Positions 43,992-53,232 of a stretch of 64,000 bases of DNA are shown one piece after another. The DNA lies in contig JABDJO010000018.1 of the NCBI GenBank assembly GCA_013002465.1, positions 35,356-99,355 of the forward strand, in the 5' to 3' direction. Numbering within the stretch: position 1 is the stretch's first letter; every line of letters begins with the position of its first letter. This DNA comes from Silicimonas sp. Its GTDB lineage: Bacteria; Pseudomonadota; Alphaproteobacteria; Rhodobacterales; Rhodobacteraceae. Both the position numbers and the translations under genes were made by a program. The notes below the pieces were generated by a model. That model made no database searches. It saw nothing but the letters and a program-made list of their open reading frames with translations, and had not been told where the DNA came from.

Positions 43992-44152
43992 CTTCGGTCT
44001 CTCTCTTTCGTTTCATGGCGAAATTCTGCCACAGGGGGTTCCATCCCGGGTCGGAGATACGGTATTCAGTTTTCATAGGACAGGGGATTTTCCCACCCGG
44101 AGTGCGTAAAACAACAACGGCACGGGACGTCACGCAGGCAAAGGCGGACATT

Positions 44153-44680
44153 ATGAGAATTGGACGGACACTTTCGACACTGGTGGCGCTGGCGATGCTC
44201 GCGGGCCTGCCTGCAGTTGCACAAAGCGAAAACAACCGTGTTGCCGCCGAAACCGACTGGGCGGTATTCGAAGGAGCCGAACCCAAAGAATGCTGGGCCG
44301 TGACCGCCCCGAAGGAAACGGTAAACACGCGCGATGGCCGCGTCGTGTCTGTGCGAAGGGGCGATATCCTGTTGTTCGTGACCTATCGCCCGGAGCAAAG
44401 CATCGCCGGCGAAGTCAGCTTTACCGGCGGCTATCCCTTCGCTGAAGGGTCGACAGCCACCCTGGAAGTCGGCGGATCGACGTTCGAGTTGTTCACCGAA
44501 GGCGAATACGCCTGGCCTGCGACACCCGCCGAAGATCAGAAGATTGTAACGGCAATCAAGCGCGGATCGGACGCATCCATCACCGCAAGATCGTCGCGCG
44601 GCACCCAGACCAAGGACACATTTTCGCTTTTGGGCGCCACGGCGATGATCGAGGAAGCCGAAAAGCGCTGTTCGGGCTGA
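44153..44680 (+). CDS. Invasion-associated locus B (IalB) family protein, 175 aa
   Basis: A signal peptide (RIGRTLSTLVALAMLAGLPAVAQ) leads a beta-rich domain with the family's WAVFEGAEPKECWAVTAPKE start and RRGDILLFVTYRPEQSIAGEVSFTGGYPF core. The family was named for Bartonella but is general in alphaproteobacteria as a periplasmic or surface protein of unclear role. The ATG at 44153 is chosen over 44015, which would add non-conserved residues before the signal peptide. Confidence 0.87.
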   Translation: MRIGRTLSTLVALAMLAGLPAVAQSENNRVAAETDWAVFEGAEPKECWAVTAPKETVNTRDGRVVSVRRGDILLFVTYRPEQSIAGEVSFTGGYPFAEGSTATLEVGGSTFELFTEGEYAWPATPAEDQKIVTAIKRGSDASITARSSRGTQTKDTFSLLGATAMIEEAEKRCSG

Positions 44681-44690
44681 ACCGTCGGAC

Positions 44691-44737
44691 GGGGGCGCTG
44701 CCCCCGGACCCCCGGGATATTTGAACCAAGAAGAAGC
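44691..44737 (+). repeat. GC-rich extragenic element with hairpin
   Basis: GGGGGC-GC-TGCCCCC-type self-complementary DNA is followed by GGACCCCCGGGATATTTGAACCAAGAAG. I recall this compound sequence as common downstream of genes in Rhodobacteraceae, where it acts as a terminator-like or repetitive extragenic palindrome. It lies 11 bases after the ialB stop. Confidence 0.5.
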
Positions 44738-44832
44738 TGGGCATCACTTCCAGGCGCCCCTCGGGTCGAATTTCTTTGGCAATTCCGGTTGAACCGCTTA
44801 TATCGCGGGTTTGATCCCGGACAGATGGCCCA

Positions 44833-46023
44833 ATGACTGCTGACGCACCGATCACTCAGGATGTTCTGACCATCCCCCGCAAGGACCTGCCACAAGACGG
44901 CCGGGCCAATCTTCTTGGCCTGTCGCGGGGCGCGCTTCGGGATGCCCTGATTGCAGCCGGCACACCGGAAAAGCAGGCCAGGATGCGCACGGGGCAAATC
45001 TGGCAGTGGATTTATCATTGGGGGGTGCGCGATTTCTCGGCCATGACGAACCTTGCCAAGGATTATCGCGCCCTTCTGGCGGAACAGTTCGTCATTGCCT
45101 TGCCCGAGGTTGTCAGCCGTCAGATCAGCGAAGACGGCACCCGCAAGTACCTTGTGCGGATTGCTGGCGGGCATGAGGTTGAAACGGTCTATATCCCCGA
45201 AGAAGATCGCGGCACGCTTTGCATTTCCAGCCAGGTCGGCTGCACGCTGACCTGTTCCTTCTGCCACACCGGTACCCAGAAACTGGTGCGCAATCTGACT
45301 GCGGGCGAGATCGTCGGTCAGATCATGCTGGCCCGGGACGACCTTGGGGAATGGCCGGAACCGGGCGTTGGCACCGGCGAATCCGGACCGCGACTGCTGT
45401 CGAACATCGTGCTGATGGGAATGGGCGAGCCGCTTTACAACTTTGACGCCGTTCGCGATGCCATGAAGATCGCTATGGACGGCGAAGGGATCGCTCTATC
45501 GAGGCGGCGCATCACGCTTTCGACCAGCGGCGTGGTGCCCGAAATTGCCCGCACGGCCGAGGAAATCGGTTGCATGCTGGCCGTCAGTTTCCATGCCACC
45601 ACCGACGAAGTTCGCAACAAACTTGTTCCGATCAACAAGCGCTGGAATATCGCCGAACTGTTGGACGCGCTCAGGGCCTACCCCAAACTGTCGAACTCGG
45701 AACGAATTACGTTCGAGTACGTCATGCTGAAGGACGTCAATGACAGCGACGAGGATGCCCGCCGGTTGGTCAAGTTGATCAGTGGCATCCCCGCCAAGAT
45801 CAACCTGATCCCGTTCAACGAATGGCCGGGGGCGCCCTATCAACGCTCTGACAAAGGGCGCATCGCGGCATTCGCGGATATCATCTACAAGGCCGGTTAC
45901 GCCAGCCCGATCCGCACTCCGCGCGGCGAAGATATCATGGCGGCCTGTGGGCAACTGAAATCGGCGACCGAGCGTGCCAGAAAGAGCCGGGCCCAGATTG
46001 CTGCCGAGACCGCCGGGCAATAA
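44833..46023 (+). CDS. rlmN: 23S rRNA (adenine-2503-C2)-methyltransferase (radical SAM)
   Basis: RlmN methylates A2503 of 23S rRNA and A37 of some tRNAs. The radical SAM cluster motif is CTLTCSFC (CxxxCxxC) near residue 135. [15 protein letters not shown] is the substrate/SAM block, and [11 protein letters not shown] and a late AACGQL with the catalytic cysteine follow. 396 residues is normal. The next gene starts 1 base after its stop, so they are probably co-transcribed. Confidence 0.96.
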   Translation: MTADAPITQDVLTIPRKDLPQDGRANLLGLSRGALRDALIAAGTPEKQARMRTGQIWQWIYHWGVRDFSAMTNLAKDYRALLAEQFVIALPEVVSRQISEDGTRKYLVRIAGGHEVETVYIPEEDRGTLCISSQVGCTLTCSFCHTGTQKLVRNLTAGEIVGQIMLARDDLGEWPEPGVGTGESGPRLLSNIVLMGMGEPLYNFDAVRDAMKIAMDGEGIALSRRRITLSTSGVVPEIARTAEEIGCMLAVSFHATTDEVRNKLVPINKRWNIAELLDALRAYPKLSNSERITFEYVMLKDVNDSDEDARRLVKLISGIPAKINLIPFNEWPGAPYQRSDKGRIAAFADIIYKAGYASPIRTPRGEDIMAACGQLKSATERARKSRAQIAAETAGQ

Positions 46024-46024
46024 C

Positions 46025-46519
46025 GTGCGTCGTTTTTTCAGAGCGAGGTGGCTACTGCTCGTAGCGGTATTGGTTTTCCTCGCAGCCCTGATACCCACAA
46101 GCGGCCCTGAATTGGCAGAAGTCACGGGACCAAGCGATTTTCGGCATTGGTCGAACAGCAAATCGCAAGAAAAATCCCTTGATGAACTTGCGCGACATCT
46201 TCAAGGAATGGACAGCCTTCAGGATGTTGTTGCCTGGTTCGAAGACGCTGGCTTCAGAGTCAACAAGTCGACGCCAAGAGAACTGTCATCGCTCGCAGCC
46301 AAACGGTTTGGCTATCCAGACGGCACCTATTACTCGCTGGTTTTTACTTGGCAATTTGAAGACATCGGATCGATCTTTGTAACAAACGGTTTCGCCAGGG
46401 CATGGTATTGGCTCATTGTTCAGGGACAAGGGCTCTCGTTTCACTACAGGCTGCGCGAGGGCAAGCCGGGCTCTCCGATCGTTGTCATGTCGATGCGCGT
46501 GTCGGCTACGATCAATTGA
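46025..46519 (+). CDS. Membrane-anchored or exported protein of unknown function, 164 aa
   Basis: A GTG at 46025, directly after the rlmN TAA, gives RRFFRARWLLLVAVLVFLAALIP, a basic end and a hydrophobic segment that anchors or exports the protein. The remainder is soluble with aromatic residues. The longer frame to 45974 would overlap rlmN by 50 bases. I recognise no family. Confidence 0.55.
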   Translation: MRRFFRARWLLLVAVLVFLAALIPTSGPELAEVTGPSDFRHWSNSKSQEKSLDELARHLQGMDSLQDVVAWFEDAGFRVNKSTPRELSSLAAKRFGYPDGTYYSLVFTWQFEDIGSIFVTNGFARAWYWLIVQGQGLSFHYRLREGKPGSPIVVMSMRVSATIN

Positions 46520-46534
46520 TGGCGGAAGGCTCGC

Positions 46535-46771
46535 CTAGCTTCCCATCCGGTTGAGGACCCACAGCAAGACGATGGCGCCGAGTGTTGCCAGGATCAACGC
46601 GCCGATCAAGCCCGTTGCGGCAAGCCCGACGACGTTTCCCAGGAACCCGCCGATGAAAGCGCCGACGACGCCGATCACCAGATTTCCCAGCAACCCGCGT
46701 TTCGAATTCATGACTTCGCCGGCCAGCCAACCTGCTGCAAGTCCGATCAGAAGGAACAGGATGAGTTTCAT
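46535..46771 (-). CDS. GlsB/YeaQ/YmgE family membrane protein, 78 aa
   Basis: Three hydrophobic segments form the transglycosylase-associated / GlsB-like topology, with GLLGNLVIGVVGAFIGGFLGNV near the centre, a glycine pattern typical of the family. Members are induced by stress in several bacteria. It is convergent with the preceding rlmN transcript and follows the LOG gene on the minus strand. Confidence 0.87.
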   Translation of the reverse strand: MKLILFLLIGLAAGWLAGEVMNSKRGLLGNLVIGVVGAFIGGFLGNVVGLAATGLIGALILATLGAIVLLWVLNRMGS

Positions 46772-46789
46772 AGGAGTATCCTTTCGATA

Positions 46790-47638
46790 TTAACGCCCGG
46801 GAAGCGCGTCCCGCCGCCCGCTTTTTTCCCAGTCATCCATGGCCGCCAGCGCCTCTTCGGCCGTCTCGACAAACCGGAAAAGCTCCAAATCGCGCTCAGA
46901 GATCGTACCCGCGTCCGACAATGCTTCCCAATTTATGATCTTCCTCCAGAAATCGGCTCCGAACAGCAGAAAAGGCACCGGTTTCATGCGCCCGGTCTGA
47001 ATCAACGTCAGGGATTCGAACAATTCGTCCAGTGTTCCGAACCCGCCTGGGAAAACCGCAATCGCGGCAGCCCGCATCAGAAAGTGCATCTTGCGGATCG
47101 CAAAATAGTGGAAGTTGAACGCAAGATCAGGCGTGACATACTGGTTCGGCGCTTGTTCATGGGGCAGAACGATGTTCAGTCCGATGGACACCCCGCCTGC
47201 CTCTTCCGCCCCGCGATTTCCGGCCTCCATGACACCGGGGCCTCCGCCGGTGACGACGACATTCTCTTTGCCACCGTTTGAATTTGCCATGGAACGTTCG
47301 GTGATCATCCGGGCGAAACTGCGGGCCTCGTCGTAAAACCGCGACAACTCGGCCAGGGTTTCGGTGCGCGCAGTGTCTTTCTTGTCGGGGCTGGGTATGC
47401 GCGCGCCGCCGAAAAGCACGACCGTCGAGGTGACGCCGTATTCGCTCATCAGCATCTCAGGTTTCAGCAACTCAAGCTGAAGCCGGACCGGACGCAACTC
47501 CTCCCGGCACAGGAAATCGGGATCTGCAAAGGCCAAACGATAGGCCGGTGCCCGCGTCTGGGGGGTATCGGGAATGTCGCGAGCCGTTTCAACGTCGAGG
47601 TGAGCGTCACGAAACAAGCGGTTCTGATCGTCTTTCAT
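46790..47638 (-). CDS. LOG family protein (cytokinin-riboside phosphoribohydrolase-like), 282 aa
   Basis: PGGFGTLDELFESL near residue 210 is the PGGxGTxxE signature; GGGPGVMEAGNRGA is the nucleotide-binding loop. LOG proteins hydrolyse nucleoside monophosphates at the N-glycosidic bond; bacterial ones likely act in nucleotide turnover. The ATG at 47638 has AGGAG 7 bases upstream, so the frame's earlier opening (47713) is not used. GlsB follows it 18 bases downstream. Confidence 0.9.
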   Translation of the reverse strand: MKDDQNRLFRDAHLDVETARDIPDTPQTRAPAYRLAFADPDFLCREELRPVRLQLELLKPEMLMSEYGVTSTVVLFGGARIPSPDKKDTARTETLAELSRFYDEARSFARMITERSMANSNGGKENVVVTGGGPGVMEAGNRGAEEAGGVSIGLNIVLPHEQAPNQYVTPDLAFNFHYFAIRKMHFLMRAAAIAVFPGGFGTLDELFESLTLIQTGRMKPVPFLLFGADFWRKIINWEALSDAGTISERDLELFRFVETAEEALAAMDDWEKSGRRDALPGR

Positions 47639-47709
47639 ACCAGGCTCCTGAATTGTTCGTATCTGAATGGCAGGACCAACAGGGCTGTGCAATGGCTCTC
47701 GGAAATGGG

Positions 47710-48345
47710 TCAATCAGTGTGACCATAGCCTTCCATGCGTTTCAAAACCTCGTCGATCTCATGTCGATCAAGCAGCGGAGGCTCTCCCATCGGCAGACAG
47801 CCAAGGTATTGTTTTGCAAGCGCTTCGACCTCACCGGCAAGCCACAGCGCCTTATCCAAGGTCGCCCCGGTGGCAATCATCCCGTGATGGGCCAAAAGGC
47901 AGGCGTGGCGATCTTCCAATGCGGCAAGCGCATGTGTCGAAAGTTCTGCCGTTCCAAAGGTGGCGTAAGGCGCACACCGAATGTCATGGCCGCCGGCAAC
48001 GGCCACCATATAGTGAAGCGGCGGGATTGGTTTTTCCATAATGGCCAGTGTTGTCGCCGCTTGGGGATGGGCGTGAACAACGGCCGAAACACCGGGTTTT
48101 TTGCGCATGATATCAAGGTGAAAGCGCCACTCGGTTGACGGGCGGCGCGCGCCTTCGACCCTTTCATCGAACCCCATCCAGACAATGTCATCAGGTTCCA
48201 TCCGATCATAAGGCAAGGCCGAAGGCGTGATCAAAATCCCCTCGCCGTCGCGCAGAGACACATTGCCCGCTGTCCCCTGGTTCAATCCGCATCGTTCCAA
48301 ATGAAGACAGGCATCAATTATCGCGCGCCGTTTTATTTCGGTCAT
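47710..48345 (-). CDS. Class II aldolase/adducin family protein, 211 aa
   Basis: Zinc histidines of the fuculose-phosphate-aldolase type are seen in VVHAHPQAATTLA and LLAHHGMIATG. GTAGNVSLRDGEGILITPSALPYDRM is the phosphate-binding start. The enzyme probably acts on a phosphorylated sugar or a ribulose-phosphate; substrate unknown. The ATG at 48345 is preferred over the GTG at 48354. No sugar-kinase neighbour indicates the pathway. Confidence 0.85.
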   Translation of the reverse strand: MTEIKRRAIIDACLHLERCGLNQGTAGNVSLRDGEGILITPSALPYDRMEPDDIVWMGFDERVEGARRPSTEWRFHLDIMRKKPGVSAVVHAHPQAATTLAIMEKPIPPLHYMVAVAGGHDIRCAPYATFGTAELSTHALAALEDRHACLLAHHGMIATGATLDKALWLAGEVEALAKQYLGCLPMGEPPLLDRHEIDEVLKRMEGYGHTD

Positions 48346-48504
48346 ATCCCTCACCGGCTGAATTCGTTTGTTCAGGTCATGGAGTTAAGCATGTTTTGTC
48401 AGCGGCGGGTATGCAAATGACCACAAGTATTCAGAAGAACCCGGTGTATTGCCATTGGCCATTCATACCGGCCCTAGGGCCATTATGGTGGGAATGCCCG
48501 GGCG

Positions 48505-49176
48505 CTATGGCAGCCCCAGTGTAGATACGTGCGAAATGAATGCGCGGATGGCGTTGTCGTCCGGCGTGCGACCTGTGAAACCCTGAACATACGGCCCAAG
48601 CCGCGACATGCGGGTGTCCATCGCCTCGCGGACCTGCAGCGCGTGATAACCAAGTTGCATGAAATACAGGATGCGGGCGCGGGCATCGGCATCGACCGTG
48701 TCATAGTCGAACCGCCTGAACATCTGGACGACCGAAGCAAGGCGCATCTCGTCCGCCTGATCCACACGGGCGCGAATGGCATCGTCGCGGCGGGACCACT
48801 CACGCACCGCGAAATCAAGACCACTGTCGAACAACGACGGATCAACAAAGCAAATGAAGAAATTGCACAGGGCCTCGGTGATGTTGTTCGCCGGCAAGTC
48901 GCAATGGGCCGCGATCTTGTCGGTGTTCCGGGCCGCCCATTCTTCTAGCAGAGCGTCAAGCAGATCGTCGCGGTTCTTGAAATACCAGTAAAAGCTTGAC
49001 CGCGAGACACAAAGCCGGTCCGCCAGCGTCAGGATCTTGACCTCTCCCACCCCGTCATTGACCAACACATCGCGCGCAATATTCAACCAATCATCGCGAG
49101 TCACTTTGACATGGCCGACAAGGGGTTCCTTGTTGGGATCGTCGCGGTGCAGGACCGGGGTTGCGCGTGGTGCCAT
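48505..49176 (-). CDS. TetR-family transcriptional regulator, 223 aa
   Basis: The N-terminal helix-turn-helix is EVKILTLADRLCVSRSSFYWYFKNRDDLLDALLEE, about residues 45-80, followed by a helical ligand-binding domain. It starts 3 bases after the MttB-like stop and is the last gene of the DMGDH-MttB operon. The five-fold TGTCCA/TGGACA array in front of that operon (53161-53210) is a natural binding site. Autoregulation with release by a methylated amine or its product is inferred. Confidence 0.88.
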   Translation of the reverse strand: MAPRATPVLHRDDPNKEPLVGHVKVTRDDWLNIARDVLVNDGVGEVKILTLADRLCVSRSSFYWYFKNRDDLLDALLEEWAARNTDKIAAHCDLPANNITEALCNFFICFVDPSLFDSGLDFAVREWSRRDDAIRARVDQADEMRLASVVQMFRRFDYDTVDADARARILYFMQLGYHALQVREAMDTRMSRLGPYVQGFTGRTPDDNAIRAFISHVSTLGLP

Positions 49177-49179
49177 GGC

Positions 49180-50709
49180 TTAACTTTCCGGCGGTGCGCC
49201 GCCTGCGGCGGTGCGCTTTTCGATATAGGCTGTCAGGGACTCGCGTCTTGCCGCGTCGGTTGTGGGACGGTCATCGGCGGCAAGAATGGATTTCCAGACG
49301 GCAGTCGCCCGTGTCGAGGCATCAAGGGCGCCGCGTTCCGTCCAAGTGCCGAAATTGGCATAGTCGTGAACAATGGGCTCATAGAACTCGGTATCATATC
49401 GGGCCATGGTTTGTGCGGCGGCAAAGAAGTGGCCACTCGGCTGCACTTCGGCCAAGGCATCGAACCCGATCTCGTCCGTTCCCGCCCGGTTCCCGGCACA
49501 AAGTTCTGCGATCATGTTCAGGACTTCGACATCGGTAATCAGCTTTTCGTAAGACACGCTCAGACCGCCCTCGATCCAGCCTGCCGAATGGATGATGACA
49601 GTCGCACCGGCCAGAAGGCAGCCCCAAAGCCCAAGCTGGTTTTCATTCGCAGCCTGAACATCATTGAGGTTGGACGCGGACCCGGCGGCCGATCTCCAGG
49701 GCAGGCCGATCATGCGCGCCAGTTGCCCCGCTGCCAGCGACGCCTGAAAATGCGAAGGTGTGCCAAAGGCCGGCGCGCCCGAGCGCATGTCCACGTTCGA
49801 CGTGAATGTCCCATAGCACACAGGCGCGCCGGGGCGCGCAAGCTGGGTCAGGGTGATCGCGGCCAGGGCTTCGGCATGGCTGAGCGTGATCGCACCGGCA
49901 ACAGTTATCGGTGCCATCGCCCCCATCAGTGTGAAGGGGGTGACAATTGACACCTGACCGGCACGCGCAAAGTCAATCAGCCCTTGCGCCATGGGAATAT
50001 CAAGGGTGCGCGGGCTGTTCGTGTTGATGATGGTGTAACAATGCGGTGCCGCCCAAAACTCGGCGTCTGAAAGGCCGCGGAAATCGCGGAGCATCTCGAA
50101 GCTTTCCGCGACCTGGGGCGTGCCGCGCGAGAATATGAAGGGAAACTTGTCCGTCAACGTCAGTTGCGCTTCCATGGTGAAATAGTGCCGCAGGTGCGTT
50201 GGCACGTCCTGCGGTTCAATCAGTGGCGGCACCATCTGAAAGACGTCGAAATGATGCGTGAGTTGCGTCAATTCCCGATAATCACGTCCCGAACCGGGGC
50301 GGCGACCGCGTTCCAGGTCCGTCGCGTGAGGCGCTCCCGCGCCAGGCTGAAAGACAAGGTTGCCCAGCGCCAGCGTCAGATCCCGATCGCGCGCTCCGGC
50401 GCGGCAAGTGATCGACTTGGGCGCAGCAGCCAAAGCCTCGGCAACCATTTCGCGCCCGATATGGACCATGTCACCATCAACGCGCGCCCCCCCTTCCTTG
50501 AGAATTTTCCGAGCCTCGGGCAACAGGACGCGCATTCCAAGGTCTTCCAGGGTTCTGAGAGCGGTTTCGTGCATCGACGCAATCTCGTCGGCCGAGAAGA
50601 CGTCCATGGTGGGAAACGGATTCTTCAGGTCTCGATAATTGACGTTTCGCACAGGTGACGGGCGCGCGTCGCCCCGCCGCCTCGTACGTTTTCCACCAGT
50701 GTCGGCCAC
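49180..50709 (-). CDS. MttB-superfamily methyltransferase (non-pyrrolysine), 509 aa
   Basis: This is a member of the trimethylamine:corrinoid methyltransferase superfamily, with a TIM-barrel pattern and the family's ending FAAAQTMARYDTEFYEPIVHDYANFGTWTERG. The frame has no internal TAG, so it lacks the pyrrolysine of true MttB and belongs with the enzymes typified by glycine-betaine methyltransferase. No corrinoid protein (MttC/MtgC-like) or activator is present in the window. Start 4 bases after the flavoprotein's stop and 3 bases before the TetR gene indicate one operon. Substrate possibly a quaternary or tertiary amine; unproven. Confidence 0.87.
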   Translation of the reverse strand: MADTGGKRTRRRGDARPSPVRNVNYRDLKNPFPTMDVFSADEIASMHETALRTLEDLGMRVLLPEARKILKEGGARVDGDMVHIGREMVAEALAAAPKSITCRAGARDRDLTLALGNLVFQPGAGAPHATDLERGRRPGSGRDYRELTQLTHHFDVFQMVPPLIEPQDVPTHLRHYFTMEAQLTLTDKFPFIFSRGTPQVAESFEMLRDFRGLSDAEFWAAPHCYTIINTNSPRTLDIPMAQGLIDFARAGQVSIVTPFTLMGAMAPITVAGAITLSHAEALAAITLTQLARPGAPVCYGTFTSNVDMRSGAPAFGTPSHFQASLAAGQLARMIGLPWRSAAGSASNLNDVQAANENQLGLWGCLLAGATVIIHSAGWIEGGLSVSYEKLITDVEVLNMIAELCAGNRAGTDEIGFDALAEVQPSGHFFAAAQTMARYDTEFYEPIVHDYANFGTWTERGALDASTRATAVWKSILAADDRPTTDAARRESLTAYIEKRTAAGGAPPES

Positions 50710-50713
50710 CCCG

Positions 50714-53122
50714 CTAACCGCGCATTACCTTGCCCGCCGGATCATAGGGCGACGGCGCAATGACCTTTGCCGACCGTTCGACACCCACCACATGGACGCT
50801 AAGCGCCGTGCCTTGGTCAGCGGCACCTCGATCCACCATGGCCGTGGCAAGCGACTTGTCCACGGTATGGCCATAACCACCCGATGTGACAAAGCCCACA
50901 AGTTCGCCGTCCTGCCACACCGGCTCGTATCCACTGGCATCGGCATCGTCAGCGTCAACTTCAAGTGTCACAATCTGACGGTCCGGGCCATTGCCATCCC
51001 TTTCGGCCATGGCCGCTGTGCGACCGATGAATTCGCCCTTGTCCCAGTCGATCCAACGATCCATGCCGGTTTCACCCGGAGTATAGTCCTGACGGAACTC
51101 GGCGGACCATACACCAAAGGATTTCTCCAACCTGAGCGACATCATCGCGTTGAAGCCGTATTCCTGCAGGTCAAAGGCATCGCCTGCCTTCAATAGCTGA
51201 CGTCGGAGTTTCACGTGATCGCCATATCGGCAGTTGATCTCGTACCCCAGTTCGCCGGCAACCGACATGCGGGCCACACGGGCGCGCACCAACCCAACGT
51301 CCATGTCTGCACATCCCATGAAGGGAAGCCCGCTGATGTCCTCGTTGACAAGCGTCTGCAACAAGGCGCGAGAATTCGGTCCGGTCAAACCGAACCCGCC
51401 AATCTCTTCACCCAAATCGCGCAGGTCGACCCCCTCGGTCATATGGCCCTGGAACCACCGCATGTGCCATGCACGCAGATAGTACGACCCCATGATCCAC
51501 CAGGTCCCGTCGCCCCAGTTCAGCACCGTCAGATCGCCCTTCAACCGGCCTGTTTCCGACAGCATCGGTGCCAAACGCGCACGCCCGGGACCCGGCAGTT
51601 TCGACGCCATGAGGTTATCCAGCCAGGCCTCGGCATTTGGGCCGGTGACTTCGTAGCGCGAGAAACCGGTGATATCGACCATGCCGACATTTTCGCGGGC
51701 GTTCTTGCATTCGCCCGCAACGATATCGTGGGCGTTCGATCGTTTGAGCGTGAGGTTTTCCTCGAAATCCTTCGAGGGCGCAAAGTACAACGGCACCTCA
51801 AGATCCCAGGATACGCCCCACCGACACCCCGCATCCGTCATTGAATCATGGGCAGGTGCCATCTTCAAAGGCCGCCCCGCCGGAAGCTGCTCGTTCGGGT
51901 ATGACATCACGAAACGGCGGGAATAAAACTGTCCGGTCGTCTGGCGGATGTACTCGCGGTTTTCGGCAAACTTGCCGTAGCGTGCGACATCCATCGACCA
52001 TGCATCGGCCTCGGGTTCACCGTGGATCATCCATTCGGCCAGCGTCTTGCCCACGCCACCGCCCTGCAGGAAGCCCGCCATCACCGCACAGGCGCACCAA
52101 TACCCGGGCTTGCCCGCGACCGGTCCGACCAATGGATTGCCGTCGGGCGAGAAGGTGAAAGCACCGTTGACCCAGGTCTTGATCCCCACGTCCTGAATGG
52201 CTGGATAGCGCTGGAACCCCAGCATAAGTTCATTCTCGATCCGGTCCAATTGCTCCTGGAACAGCTCCTCGCCGTATTCCCAGGGCGCGCCATCCATCGC
52301 CCAGTGCTCGTGCTCGATCTCATAGATACCGACCAGAACCCCTTTTTGGTCCTGACGCATGTAGGTGAACCCCTCCAGGTCCACCGTCATTGGCATCTCG
52401 AAATCTGCTGCGGCAACTTCGGGAATGGTGTCGGTAATCAGATAGTGGTGCTTCAACGGCGAAACCGGCAGTTCGATCCCTGCCATGCGCCCGACCTGCT
52501 TGGCCCAAAGACCACCGGCATTCACCACATGCTCACAGGTGATATCGCCCTTGTCGGTCTTGACGATCCAGCCATCCTTTGTCTGGATCAACTCATCGAC
52601 CTTGGTTTCCTCAAAGTACTCGGCACCGCGCTTTTTCGCGGCAGTCGCATAGGCCTGCACCGTGCCGGTCGTGTCGATGTAACCCTCGCGGTCGGCCCAC
52701 ATTGCCCCCAGAACACCATCCGTCGACATGATCGGGCAGCGTTTCTGAGCCTCCTCCGGGCTTACCAATTCGCAATCGTCGATGCCGATGGATTGGAAGA
52801 TGCGATAGTTGGCCTGCAGCCATTCCCACCGTTCAGGCGTACCGGCAAGGGTCAAGCCACCCGTCATGTGCAGGCCAATGTTCTGGCCGGATTCATTTTC
52901 GATTTCTGACAGCAAATCAATGGTATAGGCCTGAAGTGCCGCCATATTGGGATCGGCGTTCAAGGCGTGAATGCCGCCCGCTGCATGCCAGGAGGACCCC
53001 GACGCCAGCCGTCGGCGTTCCAACATCACGACATCGGTCCAGCCAAGTTTCGCCAGGTGATAAAGTACCGAAGCACCAACGACACCGCCCCCGATCACAA
53101 CCACCCGATAATGTGAGTTCAT
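50714..53122 (-). CDS. Dimethylglycine/sarcosine dehydrogenase-like FAD protein, 802 aa
   Basis: The N-terminal FAD domain opens VVVIGGGVVGASVLYHLAKLG and has a DAO-type SSWHAAGGIHAL, the histidine position used for covalent FAD in the family. The central part fits the FAO_M domain, and the C-terminal 400 residues match the GcvT fold (GFGLTGPNSRALL, GELGYEINC, EFIGRTAAM). Such enzymes oxidatively N-demethylate and pass formaldehyde-level carbon to tetrahydrofolate. The ATG at 53122 has GGGAG 8 bases upstream. It is first in an operon with the MttB-like protein and TetR regulator. Confidence 0.9.
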   Translation of the reverse strand: MNSHYRVVVIGGGVVGASVLYHLAKLGWTDVVMLERRRLASGSSWHAAGGIHALNADPNMAALQAYTIDLLSEIENESGQNIGLHMTGGLTLAGTPERWEWLQANYRIFQSIGIDDCELVSPEEAQKRCPIMSTDGVLGAMWADREGYIDTTGTVQAYATAAKKRGAEYFEETKVDELIQTKDGWIVKTDKGDITCEHVVNAGGLWAKQVGRMAGIELPVSPLKHHYLITDTIPEVAAADFEMPMTVDLEGFTYMRQDQKGVLVGIYEIEHEHWAMDGAPWEYGEELFQEQLDRIENELMLGFQRYPAIQDVGIKTWVNGAFTFSPDGNPLVGPVAGKPGYWCACAVMAGFLQGGGVGKTLAEWMIHGEPEADAWSMDVARYGKFAENREYIRQTTGQFYSRRFVMSYPNEQLPAGRPLKMAPAHDSMTDAGCRWGVSWDLEVPLYFAPSKDFEENLTLKRSNAHDIVAGECKNARENVGMVDITGFSRYEVTGPNAEAWLDNLMASKLPGPGRARLAPMLSETGRLKGDLTVLNWGDGTWWIMGSYYLRAWHMRWFQGHMTEGVDLRDLGEEIGGFGLTGPNSRALLQTLVNEDISGLPFMGCADMDVGLVRARVARMSVAGELGYEINCRYGDHVKLRRQLLKAGDAFDLQEYGFNAMMSLRLEKSFGVWSAEFRQDYTPGETGMDRWIDWDKGEFIGRTAAMAERDGNGPDRQIVTLEVDADDADASGYEPVWQDGELVGFVTSGGYGHTVDKSLATAMVDRGAADQGTALSVHVVGVERSAKVIAPSPYDPAGKVMRG

Positions 53123-53160
53123 GGCGTTTCTCCCAATCTCTTGCAGGCATTGAACAACAC

Positions 53161-53210
53161 TGTCCAATAAATTGGACACGTTTGGACAATGGTGTCCAGA
53201 AGAATGTCCA
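53161..53210. promoter_or_regulatory. Five-fold TGTCCA/TGGACA operator array
   Basis: Hexamers start at 53161 (TGTCCA), 53173 (TGGACA), 53183 (TGGACA), 53193 (TGTCCA) and 53205 (TGTCCA), spaced 12, 10, 10 and 12 bp. The first pair makes a perfect 18-bp palindrome TGTCCAAT-AA-ATTGGACA. The third and fourth copies make TGGACA-ATGG-TGTCCA. The array lies 39-88 bases before the DMGDH start, where a promoter must be. Confidence 0.7.
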
Positions 53211-53232
53211 GAATATCGGAAAATGCCGTGAC

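Noticed and set aside
49180..50709. Pyrrolysine (in-frame amber) in the MttB-like gene
   Set aside because: The frame is uninterrupted by TAG, so this is a non-pyrrolysine member.
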